Assembly (NCBI RefSeq): GCF_003590875.1
Contig: NZ_QYUN01000002.1
Coordinates: 3,162,001 to 3,226,000, forward strand
Origin: Noviherbaspirillum cavernae
GTDB taxonomy: Bacteria; Pseudomonadota; Gammaproteobacteria; Burkholderiales; Burkholderiaceae_D
DNA: 64,000 bases
Direction: 5' to 3'
Part shown: positions 16,965 to 25,229 of the stretch, piece by piece
How the letters are laid out: every line of letters begins with the position of its first letter
Position numbering within the stretch: position 1 is the first letter of the stretch
Notes under the pieces: generated by a model
Told to the model about the DNA's origin: nothing
What the model saw: the letters and a program-made list of their open reading frames with translations, nothing else
Databases searched by the model: none
Position numbers and translations under genes: made by a program

Positions 16965-17897
16965 ATGAAACGTTACACACCATCTCTTTCCTGCCTACAA
17001 GCTTTTGAAGCGGCCGGCCGCTATCTGAGCTTCACGCGCGCCGCGCAGGAGCTCTACGTAACCCAGGGCGCGGTCAGCCGCTTGATCCAGACGCTGGAAA
17101 ATCAGCTCGGCGTGCTGCTGTTCGTGCGCCAGAACAAATATCTGACGCTGACCTCGGCCGGGGAAGCCTATTTGCGAAAAATTCAACCCTGCCTTGCACG
17201 ACTGGAAGCGGCGACGCAGGAATTGCAGGCGGGACACAGCGGCGGTGCGCGCCTGAACCTGTCCGTGCTGCCGACCTTTTCCGCCAAGTGGCTGATGCCG
17301 CGCTTCCCCGCCTTCGCCGCCGCCCATCCGAACATTCTCATCAATATTTCGACCCGCATCGCCCCCTTCAGCTTCGGCAAGGAAGACATCGACGCGGCGA
17401 TTCATTTCGGCGAGCCGGTGTGGCCGGAGCCGGCGAAATTCGATTTCCTGTTGAGCGAGAGCGTGATACCCGTGTGCAGTCCCGACTTCATGAAGCGCCA
17501 CGGACCGTTCAAGGAGCCGCGCGACCTGACCCGCTGCACACTGCTGCATCTGGCGTCGCGCGCCAACTCGTGGCAGAACTGGCTTGAAAAGGCCGGCGCC
17601 GAACTGGAGGAAAGAGTCGGCGGACCGATGTTCGAGCACTATCTGATGATCTTCCAGGCTGCGGTGGCCGGACTGGGGATCGGCCTCGTGCCACCGTTCC
17701 TGATCGCCGATGAATTGAATTCCGGCAAGCTGATCGCGCCCTTCGACATCCTGCTGTCGGAAACCGCCGCCTACTACCTGGTCTATCCGGAAGACCGCGC
17801 GCACTACTCGCCGCTGAAGCTGTTCAGGGAATGGCTGTTGCAGGAAATCAGGCAGGTGCACCAGGTGCATCACGCCGCGCCGCGTGAGCCCGCATGA
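16965..17897 (+). CDS. LysR-family regulator of the hutU2 operon (GcvA-like)
   Basis: 310-residue DNA-binding regulator. The N-terminal winged helix-turn-helix covers residues 5-64 (FTRAAQELYVTQGAVSRLIQ and NQLGVLLFVR), and a two-lobed periplasmic-binding-like effector domain follows. It resembles GcvA-type regulators in the N-terminus SLSCLQAFEAAGRYLSFTRA. It is divergent from hutU2 with 135 bp between the start codons, the classical arrangement for a LysR regulator that controls the neighbouring operon and itself. The inducer is likely the imported compound or a product of it. Confidence 0.9.
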   Translation: MKRYTPSLSCLQAFEAAGRYLSFTRAAQELYVTQGAVSRLIQTLENQLGVLLFVRQNKYLTLTSAGEAYLRKIQPCLARLEAATQELQAGHSGGARLNLSVLPTFSAKWLMPRFPAFAAAHPNILINISTRIAPFSFGKEDIDAAIHFGEPVWPEPAKFDFLLSESVIPVCSPDFMKRHGPFKEPRDLTRCTLLHLASRANSWQNWLEKAGAELEERVGGPMFEHYLMIFQAAVAGLGIGLVPPFLIADELNSGKLIAPFDILLSETAAYYLVYPEDRAHYSPLKLFREWLLQEIRQVHQVHHAAPREPA

Positions 17898-17967
17898 ACA
17901 CGCCTCGGCGCGATGCCGAAGCTGGCGCGAACCGGATTGCTTGATATTTGAGCCGCGATAAAAAACA

Positions 17968-17999
17968 AAGGCCGCGTGGGTGTATGCACGCGGCCTTGT
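17968..17999. terminator. Bidirectional terminator between lysR and pntB
   Basis: AAGGCCGCGT at 17968-17977 pairs perfectly with ACGCGGCCTT at 17988-17997. An A-run precedes it and TTGTTCTTT follows, so it can serve both converging genes. Confidence 0.8.
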
Positions 18000-18036
18000 T
18001 CTTTGCATTCGCCGCCTGCACAAGCAGGCGCGGATG

Positions 18037-18062
18037 TTACTCCACCGCCTTACTCCACCGCC
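18037..18062. repeat. 13-bp tandem duplication at the pntB stop codon
   Basis: TTACTCCACCGCC occurs twice head to tail (18037-18049 and 18050-18062). The second copy contains the pntB stop codon and last residues (AVE-stop); the first lies just downstream. The unit is not a multiple of three, so it adds nothing to the protein. Confidence 0.8.
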
Positions 18063-19489
18063 TTGACCATATCCTCGATGACCTTCTTGGCGTCGCCGAA
18101 CACCATCATGGTCTTGTCCATGTAGAACAACTCGTTGTCCAAGCCCGCGTAACCCGCCGCCATCGAGCGCTTGTTGACGATCACGGTCTTCGCCTTGTAC
18201 GCCTCCAGGATCGGCATGCCGGCAATCGGCGATTTCGGGTCCTTGGCCGCCGGGTTCACGACGTCGTTGGCGCCCAGCACCAGCACCACGTCGGCCTGGC
18301 CGAACTCGCCGTTGATGTCTTCCATCTCGAACACCTGGTCGTACGGCACTTCCGCTTCAGCCAGCAGCACATTCATGTGGCCCGGCATGCGCCCGGCCAC
18401 CGGGTGGATCGCGAACTTCACGATCACGCCCTTGTGCGTGAGCTTCTCGGCCAGCTCCATCAGCGCATGCTGTGCGCGCGCCACCGCCAGACCGTAGCCC
18501 GGCACGATGATCACGGTCTCGGCATTGCCCATCAGGAACGAGGCGTCGTCGGCCGAGCCGGACTTGACGTTGCGCTGGGCTTGTCCGCCGCTCTGGGCCG
18601 CCGCCGCATCGCCGCCGAAGCCGCCGAGGATGACGTTGAAGAAGGAGCGGTTCATGGCCTTGCACATGATGTAGGACAGAATCGCGCCGCTGGACCCCAC
18701 CAATGACCCCGCGATGATGAGCATCGAGTTGTTGAGCGAGAAGCCGATGCCGGCCGCTGCCCAGCCGGAGTAGCTGTTCAGCATCGACACCACCACCGGC
18801 ATGTCGGCGCCGCCGATCGGGATGATGATCAAGACGCCCAGCACGAAGGCGAGCACCGTCATCAGCACGAACGGCAGCCACGCCTGGGTCAGGCAGAAGA
18901 TGATGCCGAAGCCGATCATGGCCACCGCCAGCACCAGATTGAGGAAGTGCTGGCCCTTGAAGACGACTGGCGCGCCCTGGAACAGGCGGAATTTGTACTT
19001 GCCGGCCAGCTTGCCGAACGCGATCACCGAACCGGAGAAGGTGATGGCACCGACGAAGGTACCGATGAACAGTTCGAGCTTGTTGCCAAGCGGGATGACA
19101 TCGCCCTTGGCGGGGACGATGTTGAAGGCCCACGGTTCAGCCACTGCCGCCACCGCGATGCAGACTGCGGCCAGACCGATCAGCGAGTGCATGGCGGCGA
19201 CCAGTTCGGGCATCTTGGTCATTTCGACCCGTTTGGCGAGAATCGCGCCGATGCTGCCGCCGACCGCGATGCCGAGGATGACGAGCGGGAAACCGAGGCC
19301 GCCGCTGCCGGCGGCTTCGGCGCGCAGCTTGAAGATCAGGGCGATGGTGGTGGCCACCGCAATGGCCATGCCGCTCATGCCGAACACGTTGCCGCGCCGT
19401 GCGGTGGAAGGATGCGACAGGCCCTTCAGAGCCTGGATAAAGCAGACCGAGGCGATCAGGTACAGCAGGGTGACGAGGTTCATGCTCAT
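18050..19489 (-). CDS. pntB: NAD(P) transhydrogenase subunit beta
   Basis: Membrane subunit of the proton-translocating transhydrogenase that makes NADPH from NADH using the proton gradient. It has 479 residues: roughly nine membrane segments in the first 270 residues, then the NADP(H)-binding dIII domain with [34 protein letters not shown] and [14 protein letters not shown]. Start ATG at 19489 ([10 protein letters not shown]) overlaps the pntAB stop by 4 bp. The dIII domain and the subunit order identify it beyond doubt. Confidence 0.96.
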   Translation of the reverse strand: MSMNLVTLLYLIASVCFIQALKGLSHPSTARRGNVFGMSGMAIAVATTIALIFKLRAEAAGSGGLGFPLVILGIAVGGSIGAILAKRVEMTKMPELVAAMHSLIGLAAVCIAVAAVAEPWAFNIVPAKGDVIPLGNKLELFIGTFVGAITFSGSVIAFGKLAGKYKFRLFQGAPVVFKGQHFLNLVLAVAMIGFGIIFCLTQAWLPFVLMTVLAFVLGVLIIIPIGGADMPVVVSMLNSYSGWAAAGIGFSLNNSMLIIAGSLVGSSGAILSYIMCKAMNRSFFNVILGGFGGDAAAAQSGGQAQRNVKSGSADDASFLMGNAETVIIVPGYGLAVARAQHALMELAEKLTHKGVIVKFAIHPVAGRMPGHMNVLLAEAEVPYDQVFEMEDINGEFGQADVVLVLGANDVVNPAAKDPKSPIAGMPILEAYKAKTVIVNKRSMAAGYAGLDNELFYMDKTMMVFGDAKKVIEDMVKAVE

Positions 19490-19812
19490 GGCTTGGCTCC
19501 CTCGATGGCCTTGGGTGCGGCCTTCGGCTCCTTCTTCCGGAACATCTCCAGCATGCGCTGCGTCACCAGGAAGCCGCCGAACACGTTGACCGCCGCCAGC
19601 GCCACCGCGACCGTGCCCATCGCCTGGCCCAGCAGGCCTTCGGTCAGGCCCGCCGCCAGCATCGCGCCGACGATGATGATGGCCGAGATCGCGTTCGTCA
19701 CCGCCATCAGCGGCGTGTGCAGGGCCGGCGTCACCGTCCACACGACGTGGTAGCCGACGTAGATCGCCAGCACGAAGATGATCAGGTTGGTGATGGTGTG
19801 GCTGACTTCCAT
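19486..19812 (-). CDS. pntAB: NAD(P) transhydrogenase subunit alpha part 2
   Basis: 108-residue membrane piece of the split alpha subunit (E. coli PntA is one chain; many other bacteria split it). Three to four hydrophobic segments span residues 8-92, with the family block [24 protein letters not shown]. Coupled to pntB by a 4-bp overlap. It is separated from pntAA by the panD gene, which is unusual for this operon. Confidence 0.93.
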   Translation of the reverse strand: MEVSHTITNLIIFVLAIYVGYHVVWTVTPALHTPLMAVTNAISAIIIVGAMLAAGLTEGLLGQAMGTVAVALAAVNVFGGFLVTQRMLEMFRKKEPKAAPKAIEGAKP

Positions 19813-19880
19813 GTTGTCCCCTTCTTGTTTGTCGGAAGCGAAAGCGGGCGAGGCGGCAATCTGCCCGCCCGGTCTGCCGG

Positions 19881-20240
19881 CTATTTCTTCAGGCCGGTGA
19901 TCTGGTTCTTGTCATCGACGAAGACGATCTTCGGCGTATAGGTTTCGACTTCCGCTTCGGTCATCGGCGCGAAGGTGCAGATGATCAGCAGATCGCCCAG
20001 ATGTGCCTTGCGTGCTGCCGCACCGTTGAGCGAAATCTCGCCGCTGCCGCGCTTGCCCTTGATGGCATACGTGGCAAAGCGTTCTCCGTTGTTGACGTTG
20101 TACAGCTCGATGTATTCGAATTCCTTGATGTCCGCCGCGTCCAGCAGGTCTTCGTCGATCCCGCATGAGCCTTCGTAGTTCAAGTCGCACTGGGTGACGG
20201 AGACGCGATGGATCTTGGAGCGGAGCATGTTTCGTTGCAT
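19881..20240 (-). CDS. panD: Aspartate 1-decarboxylase proenzyme
   Basis: Makes beta-alanine from L-aspartate for pantothenate and CoA synthesis. It has 119 residues. The self-cleavage site is YEGSCGID with Gly24-Ser25, exactly the E. coli position; cleavage turns Ser25 into the pyruvoyl cofactor. [17 protein letters not shown] (about residues 71-87) is the second conserved block. The gene lies 12 bp after pntAA and 68 bp before pntAB in the same direction, so it is probably cotranscribed with the transhydrogenase. No zymogen-processing partner is near. Confidence 0.95.
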   Translation of the reverse strand: MQRNMLRSKIHRVSVTQCDLNYEGSCGIDEDLLDAADIKEFEYIELYNVNNGERFATYAIKGKRGSGEISLNGAAARKAHLGDLLIICTFAPMTEAEVETYTPKIVFVDDKNQITGLKK

Positions 20241-20252
20241 TTCAGTATTTCC

Positions 20253-21368
20253 TTATTTACGTAGAACTTCGCCACCAGAACACAGCAGCGTGGCTGCGAC
20301 GATTTCGTCGTCGCGGTTGAGGATGAAGTTGCCTTCCTGGTCGAACACCAGCTTGAGGAAGTCGAGCACGTTGCGCGAATATAGCGCCGAGGCATCGGCC
20401 GCCACCAGCGCCGCCAGGTTCGGCTCGCCGATGAGGTGCACGCCGTGCCTGGTGACGGTCTTGCCCAGTTCGGTCAGCGGGCAGTTGCCGCCCTGCTCGA
20501 TCGCCATGTCGACGATCACCGAGCCGGGCTTCATGGCTTTCACCGTGTCTTCGCCGATCAGGATCGGCGCCTTGCGGCCCGGGATCAGCGCGGTGGTGAT
20601 GATGATGTCGGCCTGCCTGGCGCGCTCGTGCACCAGTTCGGCTTGCCTTCGCATCCAGTCGGCCGGCATCGGCCGCGCGTAGCCGCCCGTGCCTTGCGCG
20701 ATTTCGCGTTCCTCGTCGGTCAGGAAGGGGACGTCAATGAATTTCGCGCCGAGCGACTCCACCTGTTCCTTGACCGGCGGGCGCACGTCGGAGGCTTCGA
20801 TCACGGCGCCGAGGCGCTTGGCGGTGGCAATGGCCTGCAGACCGGCCACGCCGACGCCCATGATCAAGACGCGTGCAGCTTTCACCGTGCCGGCGGCGGT
20901 CATCAGCATCGGCATGAAGCGCTGGTAGGTGTTGGCGGCCAGCATCACGGCCTTGTAGCCGGCGATGTTGGCTTGCGAGGACAAGACATCCATCGATTGC
21001 GCGCGCGTGATGCGCGGCGCGGCTTCCAGCGCGAACGCGGTCAGCCCGGTGCTCGCCATGGCGGCGGTGTTGTCGGCGTCGAAGGGATTCAACATGCCGA
21101 TCACGACCGTGCCGGATTTCAATTGGGCACGTTCCTCGGCGGAGGGCGCGCGCACCTTCAGCACCATGTCCGCTGCGAAAGCGTCGGCGGCAGTGCCCAG
21201 CTGCGCGCCGGCGGCGGCATAGGCGTCATCGGTGATGCTCGAGGAGATGCCGGCACCCGATTGCACGATCACGTCGTGCCTGGCTGCGACAAGTTTTTTC
21301 ACCGTTTCCGGCGTCGCCGCGACGCGGGTCTCGCCCTGCCGCGTTTCGGCGGGTATGCCGATTCTCAT
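20253..21368 (-). CDS. pntAA: NAD(P) transhydrogenase subunit alpha part 1
   Basis: Cytoplasmic NAD(H)-binding dI domain of the transhydrogenase, 371 residues. It is related to alanine dehydrogenase: N-terminal GIPAETRQGETRVAATPETV, Rossmann site VLIMGVGVAGLQAIATAKRLG at about residue 165, then ASDVRPPVKEQVESLGAKF. The ligand loop GGYARPMPADWMRRQAELV is present. First gene of pntAA-panD-pntAB-pntB. Confidence 0.95.
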   Translation of the reverse strand: MRIGIPAETRQGETRVAATPETVKKLVAARHDVIVQSGAGISSSITDDAYAAAGAQLGTAADAFAADMVLKVRAPSAEERAQLKSGTVVIGMLNPFDADNTAAMASTGLTAFALEAAPRITRAQSMDVLSSQANIAGYKAVMLAANTYQRFMPMLMTAAGTVKAARVLIMGVGVAGLQAIATAKRLGAVIEASDVRPPVKEQVESLGAKFIDVPFLTDEEREIAQGTGGYARPMPADWMRRQAELVHERARQADIIITTALIPGRKAPILIGEDTVKAMKPGSVIVDMAIEQGGNCPLTELGKTVTRHGVHLIGEPNLAALVAADASALYSRNVLDFLKLVFDQEGNFILNRDDEIVAATLLCSGGEVLRK

Positions 21369-21702
21369 GAGCTTCTCCAGATTATTGAAATTCTTGCGTG
21401 AATCTTACACGGACTCGCAAAATTAGCACAACCGTTCTTTTTTAAGAATGCAAGCTGATTTTGTCGAAATGGCATGTTTCAAACTCAGTAGAATAGCCAA
21501 GCGTGAAATTGCCGAAAAAGAAATCTCCCATGCTTTTGAAACATTGCCAAATCATTGAGCATCAAAAGTTACGAAATATCAATCATTTTCGGTCTTTTTG
21601 GAGCAATCCTTTCTTTCTAACCATTATCTTGCGCGCCAGCGAACCGCATCGGGCATGTGCTGTGCATGCACGGTAGAATGGCGTCCTCTCTCAAGGGATA
21701 CT
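21369..21702. promoter_or_regulatory. A+T-rich divergent region between pntAA and nudJ
   Basis: 334 bp without a credible gene, clearly richer in A+T than the flanks. Two TAGAAT hexamers on the plus strand (21491-21496 and 21674-21679) are candidate -10 boxes, the second placed well for nudJ. The short plus-strand frame opening at 21598 merges into nudJ but lacks family similarity before residue 36, so I treat it as leader. The pntAA promoter must lie near 21380-21450; no perfect box was found. Confidence 0.4.
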
Positions 21703-22224
21703 ATGTCTGACGTTTGGAAACCTTCTGTCACGGTTGCTGCCATCATTGAACGTGATGGCCGTTTTCTGCTGGTTGAAGAAGAAACCAGCGATGGCATTCG
21801 TTTCAATCAGCCGGCCGGCCACCTCGATCCGGGCGAGTCGCTGCCACAGGCGGTGACGCGCGAGACGCTGGAGGAAGCCGCGCATGATTTTTCGCCCACG
21901 GCGCTGGTCGGCATGTACATGGCGCGTTACCTGTCGTCGCGCACCGGACTGGAAGTCACGTATCTGCGCTTTGCGTTCGCCGGCGAGCTGGGCGCGGAGC
22001 ATGACCTCCCGCTCGACGAAGGCATCCTGCGCACGGTCTGGATGACACGCGAGGAATTGGTGGCATGCGAAGACAAGCATCGCAGCCCGCTGGTTCTGCG
22101 CTGCATCGATGATTACCTGGCAGGTCAGCGCGCCCCCTTGTCCCTCATGTACACCCACCCGGATGCGATCGGCGAGCTGCCAATTTCCAGCGCCCGACCG
22201 CTCCTGAAAATCGTTTCAAAATGA
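21703..22224 (+). CDS. nudJ: NUDIX hydrolase, NudJ-type phosphatase
   Basis: 173-residue Nudix pyrophosphohydrolase. The Nudix box starts at [20 protein letters not shown] (GX5EX7REUXEE) and ends AAHDF, so the usual Gly near its end is Ala. E. coli NudJ acts on nucleoside tri- and diphosphates and on HMP-pyrophosphate. The gene overlaps mnmA by 4 bp, the same nudJ-mnmA pair as in E. coli, which supports the name. AAGGGA 4 nt before the ATG at 21703 decides the start. Confidence 0.88.
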   Translation: MSDVWKPSVTVAAIIERDGRFLLVEEETSDGIRFNQPAGHLDPGESLPQAVTRETLEEAAHDFSPTALVGMYMARYLSSRTGLEVTYLRFAFAGELGAEHDLPLDEGILRTVWMTREELVACEDKHRSPLVLRCIDDYLAGQRAPLSLMYTHPDAIGELPISSARPLLKIVSK

Positions 22225-23342
22225 GTTCAAGAAAAAGAGTCGTCATCGGCATGTCCGGCGGCGTCGATTCCTCCGTGTCGGCGTGGCTGTTGAAGGAACA
22301 GGGATACGAAGTCATCGGCCTGTTCATGAAGAACTGGGAAGACGATGACGATTCGGAATACTGCTCGACGCGCCAGGACTGGATCGATGCGGCGAGCGTC
22401 GCCGATGTGGTCGGCGTCGATATCGAGGCGGTGAATTTCGCCGCCGAATACAAGGATCGCGTGTTCGCCGAATTCCTGCGGGAATACCAGGCCGGACGTA
22501 CGCCCAACCCCGATGTCTTGTGCAATGCCGAGATCAAGTTCAAGGCCTTCCTCGACCATGCGATGAAGCTCGGCGCGGACCTGATCGCCACCGGGCATTA
22601 CGCACGCGTGCGTGAAGTGAAGTCGGGCGCGAACGCCAGCCGTTTCGAGCTGCTCAAGGCCGTCGATGCAAGCAAGGATCAAAGCTACTTCCTGCACCGG
22701 CTGAATCAGACCCAACTGTCGAAGACCCTGTTCCCGCTTGGCGATATCCACAAGACGGAAGTGCGCAAGATCGCCGAAAAGATCGGCCTGCCGAATGCGA
22801 AGAAAAAGGATTCGACCGGCATCTGCTTCATCGGCGAACGCCCTTTCCGCGAATTCCTGAACCGCTACCTGTCCTACCAACCGGGGCCGATGAAGACCCC
22901 GGACGGCACCACCGTCGGCACGCACGTTGGCCTGAGCTTTTACACGCTGGGCCAGCGCAAGGGAATCGGCCTGGGCGGCATCAAGTCCTACCAGAACAGC
23001 GAAGGCACCAACGATGCATGGTATGTCGCCCGCAAGGATGTCGAGAACAACACGCTCTACGTGGTGCAAGGCCACGACCATCCCTGGCTGCTCTCTTCCT
23101 CCCTGACGGCACATCAGACGAGCTGGATTTCCGGACAAGCGCCCGACGTGGCGGAACTGTCCGCCAAGACCCGCTACCGGCAGGCAGATGTCGCATGCGC
23201 ACTCCATGACGCGGATCCCGACGAGTTCACGCTGACGTTTTCAACGCCGCAATGGGCGGTCACGCCCGGCCAGTCCGCCGTCCTGTATCAAGGCGACGTC
23301 TGTCTCGGCGGCGGCATCATCCACTCCGCAGCCGCTCCCTGA
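22221..23342 (+). CDS. mnmA: tRNA-specific 2-thiouridylase MnmA
   Basis: Adds sulfur to U34 of tRNA-Lys, -Glu and -Gln in the cytoplasm, using sulfur relayed from IscS via Tus proteins. It has 373 residues. The PP-loop is [15 protein letters not shown] (10-24); the nucleophilic Cys101 lies in [12 protein letters not shown] and the persulfide-carrying Cys202 in [18 protein letters not shown] and SKDQSYFL (about 151-158) are also typical. Followed 8 bp later by a perfect palindrome. Confidence 0.97.
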   Translation: MSSRKRVVIGMSGGVDSSVSAWLLKEQGYEVIGLFMKNWEDDDDSEYCSTRQDWIDAASVADVVGVDIEAVNFAAEYKDRVFAEFLREYQAGRTPNPDVLCNAEIKFKAFLDHAMKLGADLIATGHYARVREVKSGANASRFELLKAVDASKDQSYFLHRLNQTQLSKTLFPLGDIHKTEVRKIAEKIGLPNAKKKDSTGICFIGERPFREFLNRYLSYQPGPMKTPDGTTVGTHVGLSFYTLGQRKGIGLGGIKSYQNSEGTNDAWYVARKDVENNTLYVVQGHDHPWLLSSSLTAHQTSWISGQAPDVAELSAKTRYRQADVACALHDADPDEFTLTFSTPQWAVTPGQSAVLYQGDVCLGGGIIHSAAAP

Positions 23343-23350
23343 AGAAAAAC

Positions 23351-23374
23351 GAAGGCGCCTTGCAAGGCGCCTTC
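23351..23374 (+). terminator. Hairpin after mnmA
   Basis: GAAGGCGCCTTG and CAAGGCGCCTTC form a perfect 24-bp palindrome. It is followed by C-rich rather than T-rich sequence, so it is a weaker terminator. A second stem (CCCGTCA at about 23403-23409 with TGACGGG near 23424-23430) follows. Confidence 0.6.
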
Positions 23375-23502
23375 GACCCCCCCTCATTGATCAAAATGCA
23401 TCCCGTCACTGCATCGCAGCGATGACGGGACCGGCCGCGCATCGACCGGCAACAACTTGACGAAAAACCCTTGCATTCCTCCTTGAAATGCCAAATAATC
23501 TA

Positions 23503-23521
23503 AATAAGAATTATTCGCATT
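23503..23521 (+). promoter_or_regulatory. Fur box upstream of hemP
   Basis: AATAAGAATTATTCGCATT (19 bp) agrees with the Fur consensus built on GATAATGATAATCATTATC, in an A+T-rich stretch (AAATAATCTAAATAAG). It lies 16 bp before the hemP start codon, so Fur with iron would block transcription of the hemP group. Confidence 0.7.
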
Positions 23522-23537
23522 TACAAAAAGGCCAGAT

Positions 23538-23735
23538 ATGCTGCAAACCTCTCCGATGGAAGCGCAATGCGAAGCCGCTGCCGCGCCGCATGAAGCGGTG
23601 GCGGCCGCTTCTCCTCTTATACGGATCAAGAGCGAGGAACTGCTTCAGCGGTCACGCGAGATAGAAATCGACCACCATGGCCGCATCTATCGCTTGCGGG
23701 TAACGCAGTTGAACAAGCTGATCCTGACCGCATGA
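23538..23735 (+). CDS. hemP: Hemin uptake protein HemP/HmuP
   Basis: Small protein (65 residues) of the HemP family, needed for heme-receptor expression or heme use in several proteobacteria. The conserved C-terminal half is SEELLQRSREIEI and HGRIYRLRVTQLNKLILTA, ending as the family does (LILTk/A). The first 25 residues are variable and alanine-rich. It is preceded by a Fur box; its stop overlaps the next small frame by 4 bp. No heme receptor or heme ABC system is in the window, so its regulatory target is elsewhere. Confidence 0.88.
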   Translation: MLQTSPMEAQCEAAAAPHEAVAAASPLIRIKSEELLQRSREIEIDHHGRIYRLRVTQLNKLILTA

Positions 23736-23827
23736 AAACGCGAATCTTGCGCATGTCCGGTCATGGCGTGGCAGTCCACGCCAATCCACGCGAGATTCAC
23801 TACTTCCCCTCCTGCGGCAGCCGGTGA
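23732..23827 (+). CDS. Possible 31-residue small protein
   Basis: An ATG overlapping the hemP stop (ATGA) opens a 31-codon frame, MKTRILRMSGHGVAVHANPR and then EIHYFPSCGSR, which closes in turn by overlapping the GTG of the following frame. The nested overlaps suggest translational coupling. No family is recognised, and it could equally be a spacer. Confidence 0.3.
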   Translation: MKTRILRMSGHGVAVHANPREIHYFPSCGSR

Positions 23828-23847
23828 AACCCGAGAAGGCGCAATTG

Positions 23848-24198
23848 ATGGCTAACGATGACATGTATCCGGAACCGCTTGAAGCGGACAGTGCACCGGC
23901 AAGGCCCGAGATGCTGGTTTCCTCGGTGCTGCACCTGATGTCGCACTACAGCGCTGCCAGTCAGGAAGCCAATTGCGCCGGGCTGGCACCGGCGATCGAA
24001 CGCCATTTGAAGGCGCTGGCCGAGCTGTCCGATCTGGCGCCGGTGCTCAGGGCAACATGCCGGCAGCTGTCGGAGCATTGGGCCAGCGTGGTGGCGCAAT
24101 CAATGCCGCGGCCGGAACGCTCCAGCCTGTTCGCCAGACTCGTCGCCGGGGCTGGCAGAAATACCGGCAAGCCATTTGAACTTGATCAATTTCTTTAG
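23848..24198 (+). CDS. Conserved hypothetical protein of the hemP-bfd region
   Basis: 116 residues, cytoplasmic, no membrane segment. Mostly helical with MLVSSVLHLMSHYSAASQ near residues 22-39 and PAIERHLKALAEL, LAPVLRATCRQLSEHW following; two cysteines. ATG at 23848 has GAGAAGG 8 nt upstream; a GTG at 23824 would add eight residues. I recall similar proteins between hemP and bfd in related beta-proteobacteria, but no function. Position between hemP and bfd and behind a Fur box points to iron or heme metabolism (inference). Confidence 0.65.
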   Translation: MANDDMYPEPLEADSAPARPEMLVSSVLHLMSHYSAASQEANCAGLAPAIERHLKALAELSDLAPVLRATCRQLSEHWASVVAQSMPRPERSSLFARLVAGAGRNTGKPFELDQFL

Positions 24199-24227
24199 CA
24201 TCATTCGCAACAACAAGGTCCACTTTC

Positions 24228-24458
24228 ATGATCGTCTGTATCTGCAACAACGTCTCTGAACGCAAAATCCGTCAAGCTGTCGATGGCGGGATGACGTCCA
24301 TGCCGCAATTGCGCGACTGCCTGAGCGTCGGAACCTGCTGCGGCAAATGCCATCCGCATGCAAAGCAAGTGCTGCGGGAATGCGTTGCAGACATCAAGCA
24401 GAAAACCTGTGCGCAGGAACAGCCATTGGTATTCCACTGCAACGCGCTCGCCGCCTGA
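24228..24458 (+). CDS. bfd: Bacterioferritin-associated ferredoxin Bfd
   Basis: 76-residue [2Fe-2S] protein that docks on bacterioferritin and reduces its heme to release stored iron. Cluster ligands are Cys4, Cys6 (VCIC), Cys38 and Cys41 (GTCCGKC), the same positions as in E. coli Bfd. A tail of about 12 residues beyond the domain contains another two cysteines. Lies just upstream of bfr, its partner. Confidence 0.95.
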   Translation: MIVCICNNVSERKIRQAVDGGMTSMPQLRDCLSVGTCCGKCHPHAKQVLRECVADIKQKTCAQEQPLVFHCNALAA

Positions 24459-24543
24459 GGAAGGCAAACAACGACATGCAAGCCCCTCGCCTCCTGTAAA
24501 AACGCCTCCAATGCATTGCTGTCCTGCACGTATCCCTGCTGCG

Positions 24544-24563
24544 GAAATGCGAATGATTCCAGC
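24544..24563 (+). promoter_or_regulatory. Possible second Fur-type box before bfr
   Basis: GAAATGCGAATGATTCCAGC resembles the inverse of the hemP Fur box (AATGCGAATAATTC), with one clear difference in the central part. It lies 121 bp before the bfr start. Weak evidence on its own. Confidence 0.35.
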
Positions 24564-24684
24564 TAACGAAATGAGCCCGGGATAATGGCAAACGCCGCGT
24601 CGTGAGCTATGATGAGTCATGCCACGTTTGCCAATCGGCGCAACCGGCAAACGCCTGTTTCCCATCCAAGACACCGAGGCTGCC

Positions 24685-25155
24685 ATGAAGGGCGATCCCA
24701 ACATCATCAAGCTGTTGAACAGCCAGCTCACCAACGAACTCACCGCGATCAACCAGTACTTCCTCCATGCGCGCATGTACCAGCATTGGGGGCTCTCAAA
24801 ACTCGGCAAGAAGGAATACGAGGAATCCATCGACGAGATGAAGCATGCGGACAAGCTCGTCAACCGCATCCTGATGCTCGACGGATTGCCGAATCTGCAG
24901 GCATTGCACAAACTGATGGTCGGCGAGTCGGCACCTGAAATGCTGAAGGCGGATTTGAAGCTGGAGCACATGTCTCACCAAACGCTGAAAGACGGGATCA
25001 CGGCATGCGAGGCGGCCGGCGATTATGTGTCGCGCGACCTCCTGACCGAGATACTCGACGATACGGAAGAACACATCGAATGGATCGAGACGCAGATTGA
25101 ACTAATCGACAAGGTCGGCTTGCAGAACTACCTGCAGACGCAGATGGAAGCCTGA
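24685..25155 (+). CDS. bfr: Bacterioferritin
   Basis: Heme-containing iron-storage ferritin (24-mer), 156 residues. The start MKGDPNIIKLLN gives E. coli-like numbering: ferroxidase ligands Glu18, Glu51, His54, Glu94, His130 and heme ligand Met52 are all in place. At position 127, where E. coli has the bridging Glu, the sequence reads DDTEEH, placing Thr at 127 and Glu at 128. An in-frame start 66 bp upstream is rejected because the family begins at MKGD. Confidence 0.95.
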   Translation: MKGDPNIIKLLNSQLTNELTAINQYFLHARMYQHWGLSKLGKKEYEESIDEMKHADKLVNRILMLDGLPNLQALHKLMVGESAPEMLKADLKLEHMSHQTLKDGITACEAAGDYVSRDLLTEILDDTEEHIEWIETQIELIDKVGLQNYLQTQMEA

Positions 25156-25175
25156 TTCGGCGTTGCGCAAAAATC

Positions 25176-25214
25176 AAAGGGCCGTCGGGCATAACGCTCG
25201 ACGGCCCTTTGCAT
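25176..25214. terminator. Bidirectional terminator between bfr and GST
   Basis: AAAGGGCCGTCG at 25176-25187 pairs perfectly with CGACGGCCCTTT at 25199-25210. A- and T-rich flanks on each side let it serve both converging genes. Confidence 0.85.
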
Positions 25215-25229
25215 TTGCGACAGCGCGCC

